Shown in pieces: positions 38,619-46,472 of a stretch of DNA of 46,472 nt. Numbering within the stretch: the stretch's first letter is position 1; each line of letters starts with the position of its first letter. Origin of the DNA: Pontimonas sp964350865 (GTDB lineage Bacteria > Actinomycetota > Actinomycetes > Actinomycetales > Microbacteriaceae); the NCBI GenBank assembly GCA_964350865.1, contig CAYGLJ010000007.1, forward strand, positions 1 to 46,472, in the 5' to 3' direction. Position numbers and translations under genes: made by a program. The notes beneath the pieces are model-generated. The model worked only from the letters and a program-made list of their open reading frames with translations. It was not told the origin of the DNA and ran no database searches.

Positions 38619-40925
38619 TCACCTTTCACTCCAGATGATGAGTTCCCCGCTCGCGCTGGAGCTCACCGTCACAATTCCTCGCAGATCAGACCTCAGAGGT
38701 GTGGTTCCGGCAGCTTCGAGAATTCCGAGAGCCCCGCTGGTGGGATGCCCGTAGGTGTTCTCCTCCCCCACCCCTATGAGACCAACATCCGCCGCCAACG
38801 CGCGATACAAACCCTCGAACTGGTCTCTGGAACCGTGATGGCTCACCTTGACTAGACCGACTGGCTCAAAATCCTCGCGCCCCATCAGAATCCGTTGGGC
38901 TTGCTCACCGAGATCACCCAAGAACACCGCGCTGATGCAGCCTTCACACCCCGGGCTACCCTCCAGGGCAATCACGACGCTGGAGTCGTTTCCGGGTTCC
39001 ACGAACGACTGTGATGGTGGCCACAGAACCCGGAGGCGATAGTCCCCGACCTCAAGGTGGGTCCCCGCACTGACCTGCAGCACTGTCGCGCCCGCGGACT
39101 CCAGTGCGCTGGCAATCTCTTCATGCTCTCGCTCGAGGATCGGGCCCATCCACACTTGCTTCACTCGGTCTGCGATGACCGGCCATGCACCGACATGATC
39201 AGCATCGAAATGGCTGATGATGGCCAGGTCCACATGGTCCACCCCAAGAAATCTCAGGCAGGAGCTGAGTTTCTCGGGGTATTTTCCCGTATCGATGAGA
39301 ATGTTTCTTCCCGCGGTGCGAACGAGAAGTGCATCCCCTTGCCCGACGTCACACTGCGCAATCACCCAATTCTTGGGAACCGACGCTGATGCAATGATTC
39401 CCGGCACCTGGTAGCCGAGCACAACGATTGCTAACGACACCGACATAAGCGTTCCTGAGAGGCGACGCCAGAGTCGATGGGAGGGGTGTTTCAGCAGGAC
39501 GGCGGCAACTCCGCCATAAGCCACACCAGCCATCAGAAGCACACCGGGTAACCCTGGTGCGAAGGGAATGCTCACCAGGGAGAACGAGGCGAAGAATCTA
39601 CCGACAAACGCGACGAACGCTGAGGGCCACCAGGCCAACCAGGCGAGAGCATCAGCAGCAAGAGGAATAAATGGGCCCAACAGACTCACCAGCATCCCAA
39701 GAATCGTGGCGATGGGTGCTGCCGGCGCCGCAAGAGCATTGGCCACGACGGACCACACCGGAACTACTGGATTCAAAAGGATGAGTGCGGGTTGGCACGC
39801 GACCTGGGCAGCAATGGGAATGGCCAGAACAACTGCCAGCCAGCGGGGTGCGATGGTGCCCAGAAGATCACTCAGCGGGCCAACGAGGAGCAAAATCCCG
39901 CCGGAGGCGAGCACCGATAATGCAAAAGCAAAGTCCAGCGCCATCCAGGGGTTAACCGCCAGGATGATGAGGACAGTCAACCCGAGTACCGGTATTCCCT
40001 TCAGCGGTTTATTTAGCGCCAGGAACACCAAAACGATGACGGCCATAATGGACGCCCGAACAATGCTGGGTTCAGGGGTAACCAACACCACAAAACCAGC
40101 CAGTGCGAGCGTTCCACCGACTAGCTGTGCCCACAGTCCGCCGCGGAACACCGAGATAACTCCGACCACAATCCCCACCACGATGGCGCAATTGGCTCCG
40201 GATACCGCCACAAGATGACTGAGGGACGTGTCCCGCATCGCCTGGACGAGACCCCGATCCACGGCGCTGGTGTCACCGATTGCAAGGCCGGGAAGTAGCC
40301 GCCCGCCGTCTCCTTCGAGCGCCTGAGATCTTTCTAACAGTCCTTTGCGCAGGGAATCTGATCCCGACAGAAACCAACCCGGCGGCTCAACCCACTCGGG
40401 CTCTCCTCGCACAAGGAGTGTCCAACTTTCGTTATCCCACCTGTCACCTCGTTGAAGGTATCCACGAAATTGAGCTGTTGAGCCATAGGGAGTTCTCTCC
40501 CCCAGCTGAGCCCCAACCGCCAGAGCCCCAATCCCGGCTCCCGCAATCGCGTGATCATCAACTCGATGAATAGTGACGCTCAGTGACCTCGCACCGGGGG
40601 TGAAGGTTTCCCTCAAGGACACGGTCACGCTCACCTCAGAGCCCTCTGCCGAGCTGAGCGCCGGGTGCTCTCGATACTGCTCACCCAGCGCCACCGACAT
40701 CAGAATGAGGGCCGCAAGTGCCGACATCATGGAAACCTGCACCACAGGCGAATTGCGCCTTCCTCGGGCTGCGAGGAGAGCCACAATCGCAGCCGCCCCG
40801 AGTACCGCCACTCCTCCCCATCCGGGCCTGATCCAAATTCCTAGTGCTGCAACACCCCACGCCACGAGACCGGGGACAAGAAGGCGCAGATCCTTGGGTT
40901 TTAGGTCAGTGCGATGGTCACTCAC
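38619..40925 (-). CDS. comEC: DNA internalisation channel ComEC/Rec2
   Basis: A 768-residue membrane protein that forms the inner-membrane channel for single-stranded DNA uptake. It has the N-terminal soluble OB-like domain, the Competence membrane domain (SHLVAVSGANCAIVVGIVVG, ILAVNPWMALDFAFALSVLA), and a C-terminal metallo-beta-lactamase-like domain (FFDQ-type DVGQGDALLVRTAGRNILID, SHFDADHVGAW, VKVSHHGSRDQ). All three parts are intact, so it is probably functional. It overlaps comEA by four bases. Confidence 0.93.
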   Translation of the reverse strand: MSDHRTDLKPKDLRLLVPGLVAWGVAALGIWIRPGWGGVAVLGAAAIVALLAARGRRNSPVVQVSMMSALAALILMSVALGEQYREHPALSSAEGSEVSVTVSLRETFTPGARSLSVTIHRVDDHAIAGAGIGALAVGAQLGERTPYGSTAQFRGYLQRGDRWDNESWTLLVRGEPEWVEPPGWFLSGSDSLRKGLLERSQALEGDGGRLLPGLAIGDTSAVDRGLVQAMRDTSLSHLVAVSGANCAIVVGIVVGVISVFRGGLWAQLVGGTLALAGFVVLVTPEPSIVRASIMAVIVLVFLALNKPLKGIPVLGLTVLIILAVNPWMALDFAFALSVLASGGILLLVGPLSDLLGTIAPRWLAVVLAIPIAAQVACQPALILLNPVVPVWSVVANALAAPAAPIATILGMLVSLLGPFIPLAADALAWLAWWPSAFVAFVGRFFASFSLVSIPFAPGLPGVLLMAGVAYGGVAAVLLKHPSHRLWRRLSGTLMSVSLAIVVLGYQVPGIIASASVPKNWVIAQCDVGQGDALLVRTAGRNILIDTGKYPEKLSSCLRFLGVDHVDLAIISHFDADHVGAWPVIADRVKQVWMGPILEREHEEIASALESAGATVLQVSAGTHLEVGDYRLRVLWPPSQSFVEPGNDSSVVIALEGSPGCEGCISAVFLGDLGEQAQRILMGREDFEPVGLVKVSHHGSRDQFEGLYRALAADVGLIGVGEENTYGHPTSGALGILEAAGTTPLRSDLRGIVTVSSSASGELIIWSER

Positions 40926-41596
40926 GGAACCACGAGGTCCGCGAGGCCTTCTAGTGTTGCCGGTCCGATTCCAGATATTGCCAGGAGATCCTCAACACTG
41001 CGAAAAGGTCCGTTCGACTCTCTCCAGGCAATGATTCGCTCAGCAGTTGCCGGGCCAATTCGGGGCAAGGTTTCTAGGGATGCTTGGTCGGCTTGGGAGA
41101 GACTAATCAAGCCGGAAGCACCTGGAGAGGACTCGAATGGGTCACCATGCCGAGGGACAACTATTTGTTCACCATCGAAGACAGCGCGGGCAAGATTAAC
41201 GCTGCGTAGATCCGCATCTTCCAGGGCCCCGCCGGCAAGCGCCAGTGCATCTTGCACCCGGGAGGATTCCGGCAACGACACCACTCCTGGCTCGGCAACA
41301 GCACCCACCACGTGCACCATGACGGTGTTCTCCCGCTGCGAGACGCTGTCTAACTCACTGCCCACCGCGACAGGAAGTGGCACTGGGGCGGGAGCGAGCG
41401 AGCCCATGAAGTTGGCACCCACCACGACAACAAGGACTCCCGCGACCAGCACGAGAGCTGCACGCACCCCGACGGTCCAGCGAAATGGGCGAGCCTGAGT
41501 GAAATGGTTGCTCGTTCCGGTATCGCGGGAGTCAAGAATGGCCGGCTGTTGTCGCTGGTGGTCAAGGATTTCCCACAGTGTCTTCGCTACGCCCAT
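40922..41596 (-). CDS. comEA: ComEA-type DNA-binding protein
   Basis: DNA receptor for natural transformation. A single N-terminal membrane anchor (residues about 44-67, VRAALVLVAGVLVVVVGANF) is followed by an SLBB domain (VMVHVVGAVAEPGVVSLPES) and a C-terminal helix-hairpin-helix pair (LETLPRIGPATAERIIAWRE, LLAISGIGPATLEGL). The ATG has TAGCGT six bases upstream, so it is probably leaderless. It drives comEC by an ATGA-type overlap. Confidence 0.93.
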   Translation of the reverse strand: MGVAKTLWEILDHQRQQPAILDSRDTGTSNHFTQARPFRWTVGVRAALVLVAGVLVVVVGANFMGSLAPAPVPLPVAVGSELDSVSQRENTVMVHVVGAVAEPGVVSLPESSRVQDALALAGGALEDADLRSVNLARAVFDGEQIVVPRHGDPFESSPGASGLISLSQADQASLETLPRIGPATAERIIAWRESNGPFRSVEDLLAISGIGPATLEGLADLVVP

Positions 41597-41602
41597 GCGT
41601 GG

Positions 41603-41608
41603 ACGCTA
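41603..41608 (-). promoter_or_regulatory. -10 box (TAGCGT) giving a leaderless comEA mRNA
   Basis: TAGCGT, then CCACGC, then ATG on the minus strand. A small palindrome (41650-41665) lies about 42 bases upstream. Confidence 0.5.
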
Positions 41609-41649
41609 GGGCGAAGCAGGTCGCAGCGTCGACGCGGTGAGTGCTTCTG

Positions 41650-41665
41650 GGGAGAATTTTCTCCC
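41650..41665. other. Inverted repeat between leuS and comEA
   Basis: GGGAGA-N4-TCTCCC (extendable by A/T pairs to seven). It follows the leuS stop by 15 bases with no T run, so it is either a weak leuS terminator or an operator upstream of the comEA promoter. Nothing else is recognised in the 84-base gap. Confidence 0.3.
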
Positions 41666-41680
41666 TGAAAACTATGTGGA

Positions 41681-44242
41681 CTAGTCCATGACCTGGATGG
41701 AGACCACTTTTGGCGCCCGAACGACCACGTTGACGACAGTCTTTCCCTCGAGTGCCCGCGCTACCGCAGGTGATTCCATAGCCAGCTTCTCAAGCTCGTC
41801 TCCGCCGATCGTGGGAGCCACCTCTAGGCGCTCACGAACTTTGCCGTTGACTTGCACGATGGCGGTGACAGACTCCTCCACAAGAAGGGTGTGATCGGCT
41901 TCTGGCCATCGCGCGAGAGCCACCGAAGGCTCGTGCCCCAACCGCTCCCACATGTCTTCCGCGGTGTAGGGGGCAAACATCGACAACGCAATGGCAATGG
42001 CTTCCGCGGATTCCCGCACCGCGGGATCCGCAGAGCCTGGCCCTTGATCAATAGTTTTCCTCGTGTGGTTCACCAGTTCCATGGTTCGAGCTACCGCCAC
42101 ATTGAACTTGAAGCTTTCAATCAAGCCCGGAACATCCGCCAGGAAGCGGTGAACGTGACGTCGCAGCGTCACATCGCCTCCACTGACGTGCACACCGGGT
42201 TCGCTAGAGACCTCACCGGAGAGCCGCCAGGCACGGGCCAGGAACTTTTGAGATCCCACCGGCGAGACATCTCGCCAATCGATGTCGTCCTCGGGTGGCC
42301 CGGCAAACGCCATTGTTAGGCGAACAGCGTCGACGCCGTAGGAATCGAGTTCCTCCGTGAAGTAGACGAGGTTCCCCTTGGACTTGCTCATCTTGGCGCC
42401 ATCGAGGATGACCATTCCCTGATTGAGCAACGAGGTGAAGGGTTCCGTGAAGGACACATAACCCAAGTCGAAGAGGACCTTGGTGATGAAACGCGCATAC
42501 AGCAGGTGCAAAATGGCGTGCTCGACACCACCCACGTATTGGTCAACAGGAGCCCATTTCTCCGCCTGATCCACATCGAAGGCTTGGCTGTCATCGTGGG
42601 GGGAAAGGAACCGCAGGAAATACCAGGAACTATCGACAAAAGTGTCCATCGTGTCGGCATCTCGGCGCAGGGCCTTGCCATCCTGCTCCACTTCGACCCA
42701 ATCCGTGACCGCACCTAACGGCGAAGAACCCTTGGGCTTCAGGTCCAATCCCTCACTCGGTGGCAAGGTGACAGGAAGCTGATCCATAGCCACGGGAATC
42801 TCGTTCCCATCGCTGTCGTACAGGATAGGGATCGGCGTTCCCCAATAGCGCTGCCGAGAAATCAGCCAATCGCGCAGTCGATAAGTTTTCGCACGACGTC
42901 CCGTCCCGGCTTCCTCGAGAAGCTCCACAATCCTCGTGATGGCGTTCTGCTTACTCAGCCCATCAAGGGGTCCGGAGTTAATCATCCGACCGTCTCCGGC
43001 CAGCGCCTCCCCGGTTGCGACAGGATCTGCCGGTGGAATGTCGCCTGAGTCGAGCATCTCCTCGGTAACAACGGGTATTGCTCCGGTCACCGGAGCGTTG
43101 GTGTCGAGTACGACACGAACCGGAAGGTCATATTTCAGAGCAAAATCGAGGTCACGCTGGTCGTGAGCGGGAACGGCCATGATGGCACCCGTCCCGTAAT
43201 CCGCGAGTACATAGTCCGCAGCCCAAATCGGCAGGCGCTCGCCATTGACGGGGTTAATTCCGTAGCGCTCCAGGAACACTCCGGTCTTGTCCCGGGATGC
43301 GTCCTGGCGGTCAATCTCGGTGGCTTTCTGGGTGACCTCCAAGTAGTCAGCAAACGCTGACTGCACTTCCGCACTGGAGCCGCCTGCAAGCTCTGCGGCG
43401 AGATCGGAGTCAGGGGCGACCACCATGAAGGTCGCTCCGAACAGAGTGTCAGGGCGGGTGGTGAAGATTGTCACTGGAGTATCCCTGCCTTCGATGACGA
43501 AATCCACCTCAGCACCTTGGGAGCGACCTATCCAGTTCCGCTGCATTGCCAACACTTTGGCCGGCCAGCGACCTTCCAATTGGTTGAGATCATCCAGCAG
43601 CCGATCGGCATAGTCAGTGATCTTGAAGTACCACTGGGTCAGCTTCTTCTTGACCACCATGGCGCCACTGCGATCAGACGTCCCATCGGGAAGAACCTGC
43701 TCGTTCGCAAGCACCGTTTGATCGACAGGGTCCCAGTTGACCCAGGAATCCTTGCGGTAGGCGAGGCCCTTCTCATACATCTTGAGGAAGAGCCACTGAT
43801 TCCACTTGTAGTACTCAGGGTCTGAGGTGTGGAGCACTCGGGACCAGTCGAAGGAGGCGGCGTAGCGCTTCATCGACGCCTTTTGCTGGTCGATGTTGGA
43901 GTAGGTCCACTCCCGAGGGTCTACCCCACGCTTGATGGCGGCGTTCTCTGCAGGGAGGCCGAAAGAATCCCAGCCGATCGGGTGGAGGACTTGAAAACCC
44001 TGCAAACGCCAGTAACGGGCGACAACATCGCCTAGGGCATAGACCTCGGCGTGACCCATGTGGAGGTCGCCCGAGGGGTAAGGGAACATGTCCAAGACAT
44101 ATTTTCGAGGGCGGTCATCGCCGTCGTGGGGAACGGTGAAAGGCTCTGTCTCATCCCAGTATGCCGACCACTTGGCTTCGAGTGCCTGGGGGTCATAGCC
44201 TCCCTCGCCTTCAGATTCGGGCGCACCACTCGAAGTCATCAC
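41681..44242 (-). CDS. leuS: Leucyl-tRNA synthetase
   Basis: Charges tRNA-Leu. A class I enzyme of 853 residues with the HIGH-type motif FPYPSGDLHMGHAEVYALGD, an editing (CP1) domain (TIFTTRPDTLFGATFMVVAP), and the KMSKS motif DGAKMSKSKGNLVYF. The length is normal for bacterial LeuRS. The start is GTG at 44242 or ATG at 44239. TATTCT six bases before the GTG suggests a leaderless promoter inside the end of pabB, three bases from the pabB stop. Confidence 0.97.
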   Translation of the reverse strand: MMTSSGAPESEGEGGYDPQALEAKWSAYWDETEPFTVPHDGDDRPRKYVLDMFPYPSGDLHMGHAEVYALGDVVARYWRLQGFQVLHPIGWDSFGLPAENAAIKRGVDPREWTYSNIDQQKASMKRYAASFDWSRVLHTSDPEYYKWNQWLFLKMYEKGLAYRKDSWVNWDPVDQTVLANEQVLPDGTSDRSGAMVVKKKLTQWYFKITDYADRLLDDLNQLEGRWPAKVLAMQRNWIGRSQGAEVDFVIEGRDTPVTIFTTRPDTLFGATFMVVAPDSDLAAELAGGSSAEVQSAFADYLEVTQKATEIDRQDASRDKTGVFLERYGINPVNGERLPIWAADYVLADYGTGAIMAVPAHDQRDLDFALKYDLPVRVVLDTNAPVTGAIPVVTEEMLDSGDIPPADPVATGEALAGDGRMINSGPLDGLSKQNAITRIVELLEEAGTGRRAKTYRLRDWLISRQRYWGTPIPILYDSDGNEIPVAMDQLPVTLPPSEGLDLKPKGSSPLGAVTDWVEVEQDGKALRRDADTMDTFVDSSWYFLRFLSPHDDSQAFDVDQAEKWAPVDQYVGGVEHAILHLLYARFITKVLFDLGYVSFTEPFTSLLNQGMVILDGAKMSKSKGNLVYFTEELDSYGVDAVRLTMAFAGPPEDDIDWRDVSPVGSQKFLARAWRLSGEVSSEPGVHVSGGDVTLRRHVHRFLADVPGLIESFKFNVAVARTMELVNHTRKTIDQGPGSADPAVRESAEAIAIALSMFAPYTAEDMWERLGHEPSVALARWPEADHTLLVEESVTAIVQVNGKVRERLEVAPTIGGDELEKLAMESPAVARALEGKTVVNVVVRAPKVVSIQVMD

Positions 44243-44245
44243 CGG

Positions 44246-45568
44246 TCAAGAATAGCCAACTTGCTCGGCGCCCAGCGCACGGAGGAAAGCTTGCGCTTTG
44301 ATGCCGACCTCGCGAATTTCTTCTGCCGGTTCGCTGAGCGCCGTTATTCCACCCCCTACTCCGATGGTGAGAGAGTGAGGCCCCACTATCGCGGTACGAA
44401 TGGTCATCGCGAACTCAGCACTACCGTCTGCCCGCCACACTCCATATGTACCGGAGTACAGACCCCTTGGGTGGCCCTCTAACCCCTGGAGAATTTCCAC
44501 TGCACGTTTCTTGGGAGCCCCCGTCATCGAACCAGCGGGGAAGGTCGCCTCCAACACGTCCAGCACGTCCAATCCCTCCCTCACATCACCAGTGATTGTG
44601 CTGACCAGCTGGTGGACGGTCGCGTAGCTTTCCACCACCAAGAGCTCTGGTACCTGCACAGTGCCCGTCTCGCAGACCCGGGAGAGGTCATTGCGCATCA
44701 AATCCACAATCATGAGGTTCTCTGCTCGTTCTTTGTCGCTCTCCAGCAACTGCTGTGCCAGCGCCTGATCCTCTGCGGGGGTACCCCCTCGCGGTCTGGT
44801 GCCCTTGATGGGTCTGGTGGTGACCACTCGTTCGCGAGATAGTGACAGAAAGGTTTCCGGGGAAGCAGACACTATCGCCACATCTCCCCACCGCATCAAG
44901 GCCTGGTGGTGAGTCGGGTTTGATTCACGCATGACCCGGTGGAGCTCCACCGGGTCCACACTCCCCTCGAGTGTGAGCAGCGTCGTGACACACAATTGGT
45001 AGGCATCTCCCTGAGCAATGAAGTCTTGGGCGCCACGAATCATCTCGAGGTAGCGCTCCTCGGAGTCTCGCCACGACACCGTGTGCGAAGAGGTCAGTGC
45101 TGGGAGAGGCAGCGGAGCGCTCGCCTCTAGAGCCCGATCAATGCTTTCAGCCCACTTTGTGAACGCATCATCGCCTCCCAGTGAGTAGGCATGAACTTCC
45201 CCGGTGTCGTGGGCGACTTCCATGAGTTGCGTCACCACAAGGGCGCGCGGGATGGCCTTCTCATGAGTCGGAAGGGCCAGAGTCTCGCCAGCAACTTCGT
45301 ACGGCAACATCACGTGAACCCCTAAGGGAATTCCCTCTAAATCTCCAGAACCGCCGAGAGCCAGTTCCTGCCAGGCCGAGCGGACCTCCTCTCGCCACTC
45401 GGTGGTAAGCGCTAGGGGTATGCCCTGCGCGATGAAAGACACCCCACTTCCGCGCTCGCCGTGATGATCGAGCCACAGGACATCAACTGTGTCTCCACAC
45501 ACGGCGCGAAAGACTTCGTGGGGCGTTGCGCGGTGGCGCAAAGGATGCCTCGAAACGCCCTTCGTCAT
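44246..45568 (-). CDS. pabB: Aminodeoxychorismate synthase component I (chorismate-binding enzyme)
   Basis: Makes 4-amino-4-deoxychorismate for folate. The chorismate-binding domain holds DFIAQGDAYQLCVTTLL, VSASPETFLSL, TRPIKGTRPRGG, SGTYGVW and TIRTAIVG. Lys255 in PIKGT marks the PabB type; anthranilate synthases have PIAGT. The ATG at 45568 (440 residues) has TAGGCT seven bases upstream. The frame is open to 45616 but that would include the divergent gene. The pabA (glutaminase) partner is not in the window. Confidence 0.9.
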   Translation of the reverse strand: MTKGVSRHPLRHRATPHEVFRAVCGDTVDVLWLDHHGERGSGVSFIAQGIPLALTTEWREEVRSAWQELALGGSGDLEGIPLGVHVMLPYEVAGETLALPTHEKAIPRALVVTQLMEVAHDTGEVHAYSLGGDDAFTKWAESIDRALEASAPLPLPALTSSHTVSWRDSEERYLEMIRGAQDFIAQGDAYQLCVTTLLTLEGSVDPVELHRVMRESNPTHHQALMRWGDVAIVSASPETFLSLSRERVVTTRPIKGTRPRGGTPAEDQALAQQLLESDKERAENLMIVDLMRNDLSRVCETGTVQVPELLVVESYATVHQLVSTITGDVREGLDVLDVLEATFPAGSMTGAPKKRAVEILQGLEGHPRGLYSGTYGVWRADGSAEFAMTIRTAIVGPHSLTIGVGGGITALSEPAEEIREVGIKAQAFLRALGAEQVGYS

Positions 45569-45583
45569 AGCCTTTAGCCTATG
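45566..45583. promoter_or_regulatory. Back-to-back leaderless promoters of pabB and pabC
   Basis: The start codons of the two divergent genes are 12 bases apart (45569-45580). Each strand carries a TANNNT box seven bases before its own ATG: TAGCCT (45568-45573, plus) and TAGGCT (45581-45576, minus). Each box begins in the start codon of the other gene. The 18 bases form a near-palindrome. The two polymerases could not bind at once. Confidence 0.65.
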
Positions 45584-46372
45584 AGTCAGATTCTGTACCA
45601 GTTCTCGGAGGGTCATTTCGAGCCTCTGGAATGGTGCGACCCTTCGCGTCAGAACACACTGGTAGCGGACTCATTTCGCGTAGAGGCAGGTCGGGCTGTC
45701 GCTCTCGAGCGTCACCTCGAGCGTTTTGCAGGTTCGGTGTCCTCCCACACCGATACCTCAGCCGAAATTGTGGATGCTTTTGTGCGAGCGATACCTGAGT
45801 TTCTACCCGGCGAGGGTTCCTGGTTTCCCCGGCTAGAAGCAGTGGCCACTCCGGGAGGTGCGACGCTTCGATATCGGGAACGTCCTGCGCCTGCGTGGGA
45901 AACAGAGGTGGTGGTTGCTCGTGCACCGCACGACCCGAGACGATTCCCTCACGTGAAAGGCCCTGACCTCGAAGCCCTCCTGGCGCTTCGCACCCAGGTG
46001 GCGCCTCTCGGAGCACAGGAGGCCATCATTACCTCCGCGGATGACATGCTGGTCGAGGGCGCCTACAGCTCATTGATGATCTGGCTCCACGGCGAAGCGG
46101 GACCAACGTTTATTCCATCCTCGACTCCACACCTCCCGGGCATCACCGAGGCCGAGATGCGAGAGATTGCGGTGAGCCAGGGAGTCGAGGTCAGAGACGA
46201 AAATCTCTTGGTCTCAGATCTCGAAGGAGCTGAGGTCTGGATTCTCAGCGCACTTCACGGAATTCGAGTAGCGACCAGCTTTGTCGAGGGCCCGAGCCTC
46301 GCTATCGTCCCGGGGCGCAGAGAACAGTGGCAGGCACAGTGGCTGGCGCGTGCCCGTCCAGTGCACAGCTAA
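45581..46372 (+). CDS. pabC: Class IV aminotransferase, aminodeoxychorismate lyase-like
   Basis: A 263-residue PLP-dependent fold-type IV enzyme. The PLP lysine is probably Lys126 in FPHVKGPDLEALLALR, and Glu159 in DDMLVEGAYSSLMIW is in the place of the family glutamate. Other marks are ADSFRVEAGRAVALERHLER near the start and LPGITEAEMREIA. Divergent neighbour pabB supports the lyase role (aminodeoxychorismate to 4-aminobenzoate and pyruvate); a D-amino-acid or branched-chain aminotransferase role is not excluded. Confidence 0.85.
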   Translation: MSQILYQFSEGHFEPLEWCDPSRQNTLVADSFRVEAGRAVALERHLERFAGSVSSHTDTSAEIVDAFVRAIPEFLPGEGSWFPRLEAVATPGGATLRYRERPAPAWETEVVVARAPHDPRRFPHVKGPDLEALLALRTQVAPLGAQEAIITSADDMLVEGAYSSLMIWLHGEAGPTFIPSSTPHLPGITEAEMREIAVSQGVEVRDENLLVSDLEGAEVWILSALHGIRVATSFVEGPSLAIVPGRREQWQAQWLARARPVHS

Positions 46373-46403
46373 CACGCAGGGCTCTTTCTCACGTCGCTAC
46401 CAA

Positions 46404-46409
46404 TAGACT
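46404..46409 (+). promoter_or_regulatory. -10 box (TAGACT) for the DedA-type gene
   Basis: TAGACT lies nine bases before the ATG at 46419. The transcript would have a leader of only two to three bases or be leaderless. Confidence 0.45.
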
Positions 46410-46418
46410 CCCCCGGTA

Positions 46419-46472
46419 ATGAACGAAATCCTCGATGCAATCCTCGGGTTTATCGAGGACGTCCCCCCGGTG
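46419..46472 (+). CDS. DedA-family membrane protein, N-terminal start (partial)
   Basis: Eighteen codons run off the window end (MNEILDAILGFIEDVPPV). This beginning, a short amphipathic helix with a DxxLGFIE-like pattern, resembles the start of DedA-family membrane proteins in Microbacteriaceae. The call rests on a short stretch and is tentative. Confidence 0.4.
   Translation, partial: MNEILDAILGFIEDVPPV

Noticed and set aside
1..46472. CRISPR arrays, insertion sequences, integrases, rRNA genes or a replication origin
   Set aside because: No regularly spaced repeats, transposase or integrase motifs, rRNA signatures or DnaA-box clusters were seen. The presence of dnaG and holA does not imply an origin nearby.

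Overview
The window looks like the chromosome of a small-genome actinobacterium, most probably a member of Microbacteriaceae (aquatic Micrococcales of the Aquiluna, Rhodoluna or Pontimonas kind). The reasons are the moderately GC-rich sequence (high fifties by eye), many GTG starts, very short intergenic gaps with 1-11 bp gene overlaps, no mobile elements, and an actinobacterial housekeeping block on the minus strand. That block, in transcription order, is lepA, ribF, truB, hemW, hrcA, dnaJ, rsmE, HIT, phoH, ybeY, a CorC-type protein, era, leuA, recO, uppS, glyQS, dusB, dgt, dnaG. The genus assignment is an inference.

Layout. Positions 1-2628 (+): the end of an amino-acid ABC permease and its ATPase, an MscS-type channel and peptide deformylase. 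Positions 2602-4654 (-): tRNA-Asn, a NarL-type sensor kinase without a response regulator, and the AzlC/AzlD exporter. Positions 4713-23486 (-): the housekeeping block from hemW to dnaG, ending with a 2-hydroxyacid dehydrogenase. Positions 23513-31326 (-): truB and ribF, separated by a deoxyribose-phosphate catabolic island (MFS transporter, SorC regulator, deoC, an aldehyde dehydrogenase and a truncated aldehyde dehydrogenase). Positions 31356-33693: lepA (-) divergent from rpsT (+), which ends at a textbook terminator. Positions 33718-37464: a type III polyketide synthase operon (PKS, ICMT-like methyltransferase, FAD oxidoreductase, UbiA prenyltransferase) facing a small monooxygenase-like gene. 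Positions 37569-45568 (-): holA, comEC, comEA, leuS, pabB. Positions 45581-46472 (+): a pabC-like gene and the start of a DedA-type gene.

Regulation is unusually readable. Many genes show a TANNNT box followed by 6-7 bases and then directly the start codon, which is the signature of leaderless transcripts in actinobacteria. Examples are dnaG, the leuA leader peptide, the SorC regulator, the MFS gene, the PKS, comEA, leuS, and the pabB and pabC pair. leuA is preceded by a 16-residue leader peptide with four consecutive leucines and by RNA segments that could form alternative pairings. hrcA has a degenerate CIRCE element over its promoter. The SorC operon and the PKS operon carry palindromes or direct repeats over their promoters.

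The candidates most worth a second look are the PKS-methyltransferase-oxidoreductase-prenyltransferase operon, the back-to-back leaderless pabB/pabC promoters with start codons only 12 bp apart, the leuA attenuator, and the split ALDH16-like pair next to deoC.
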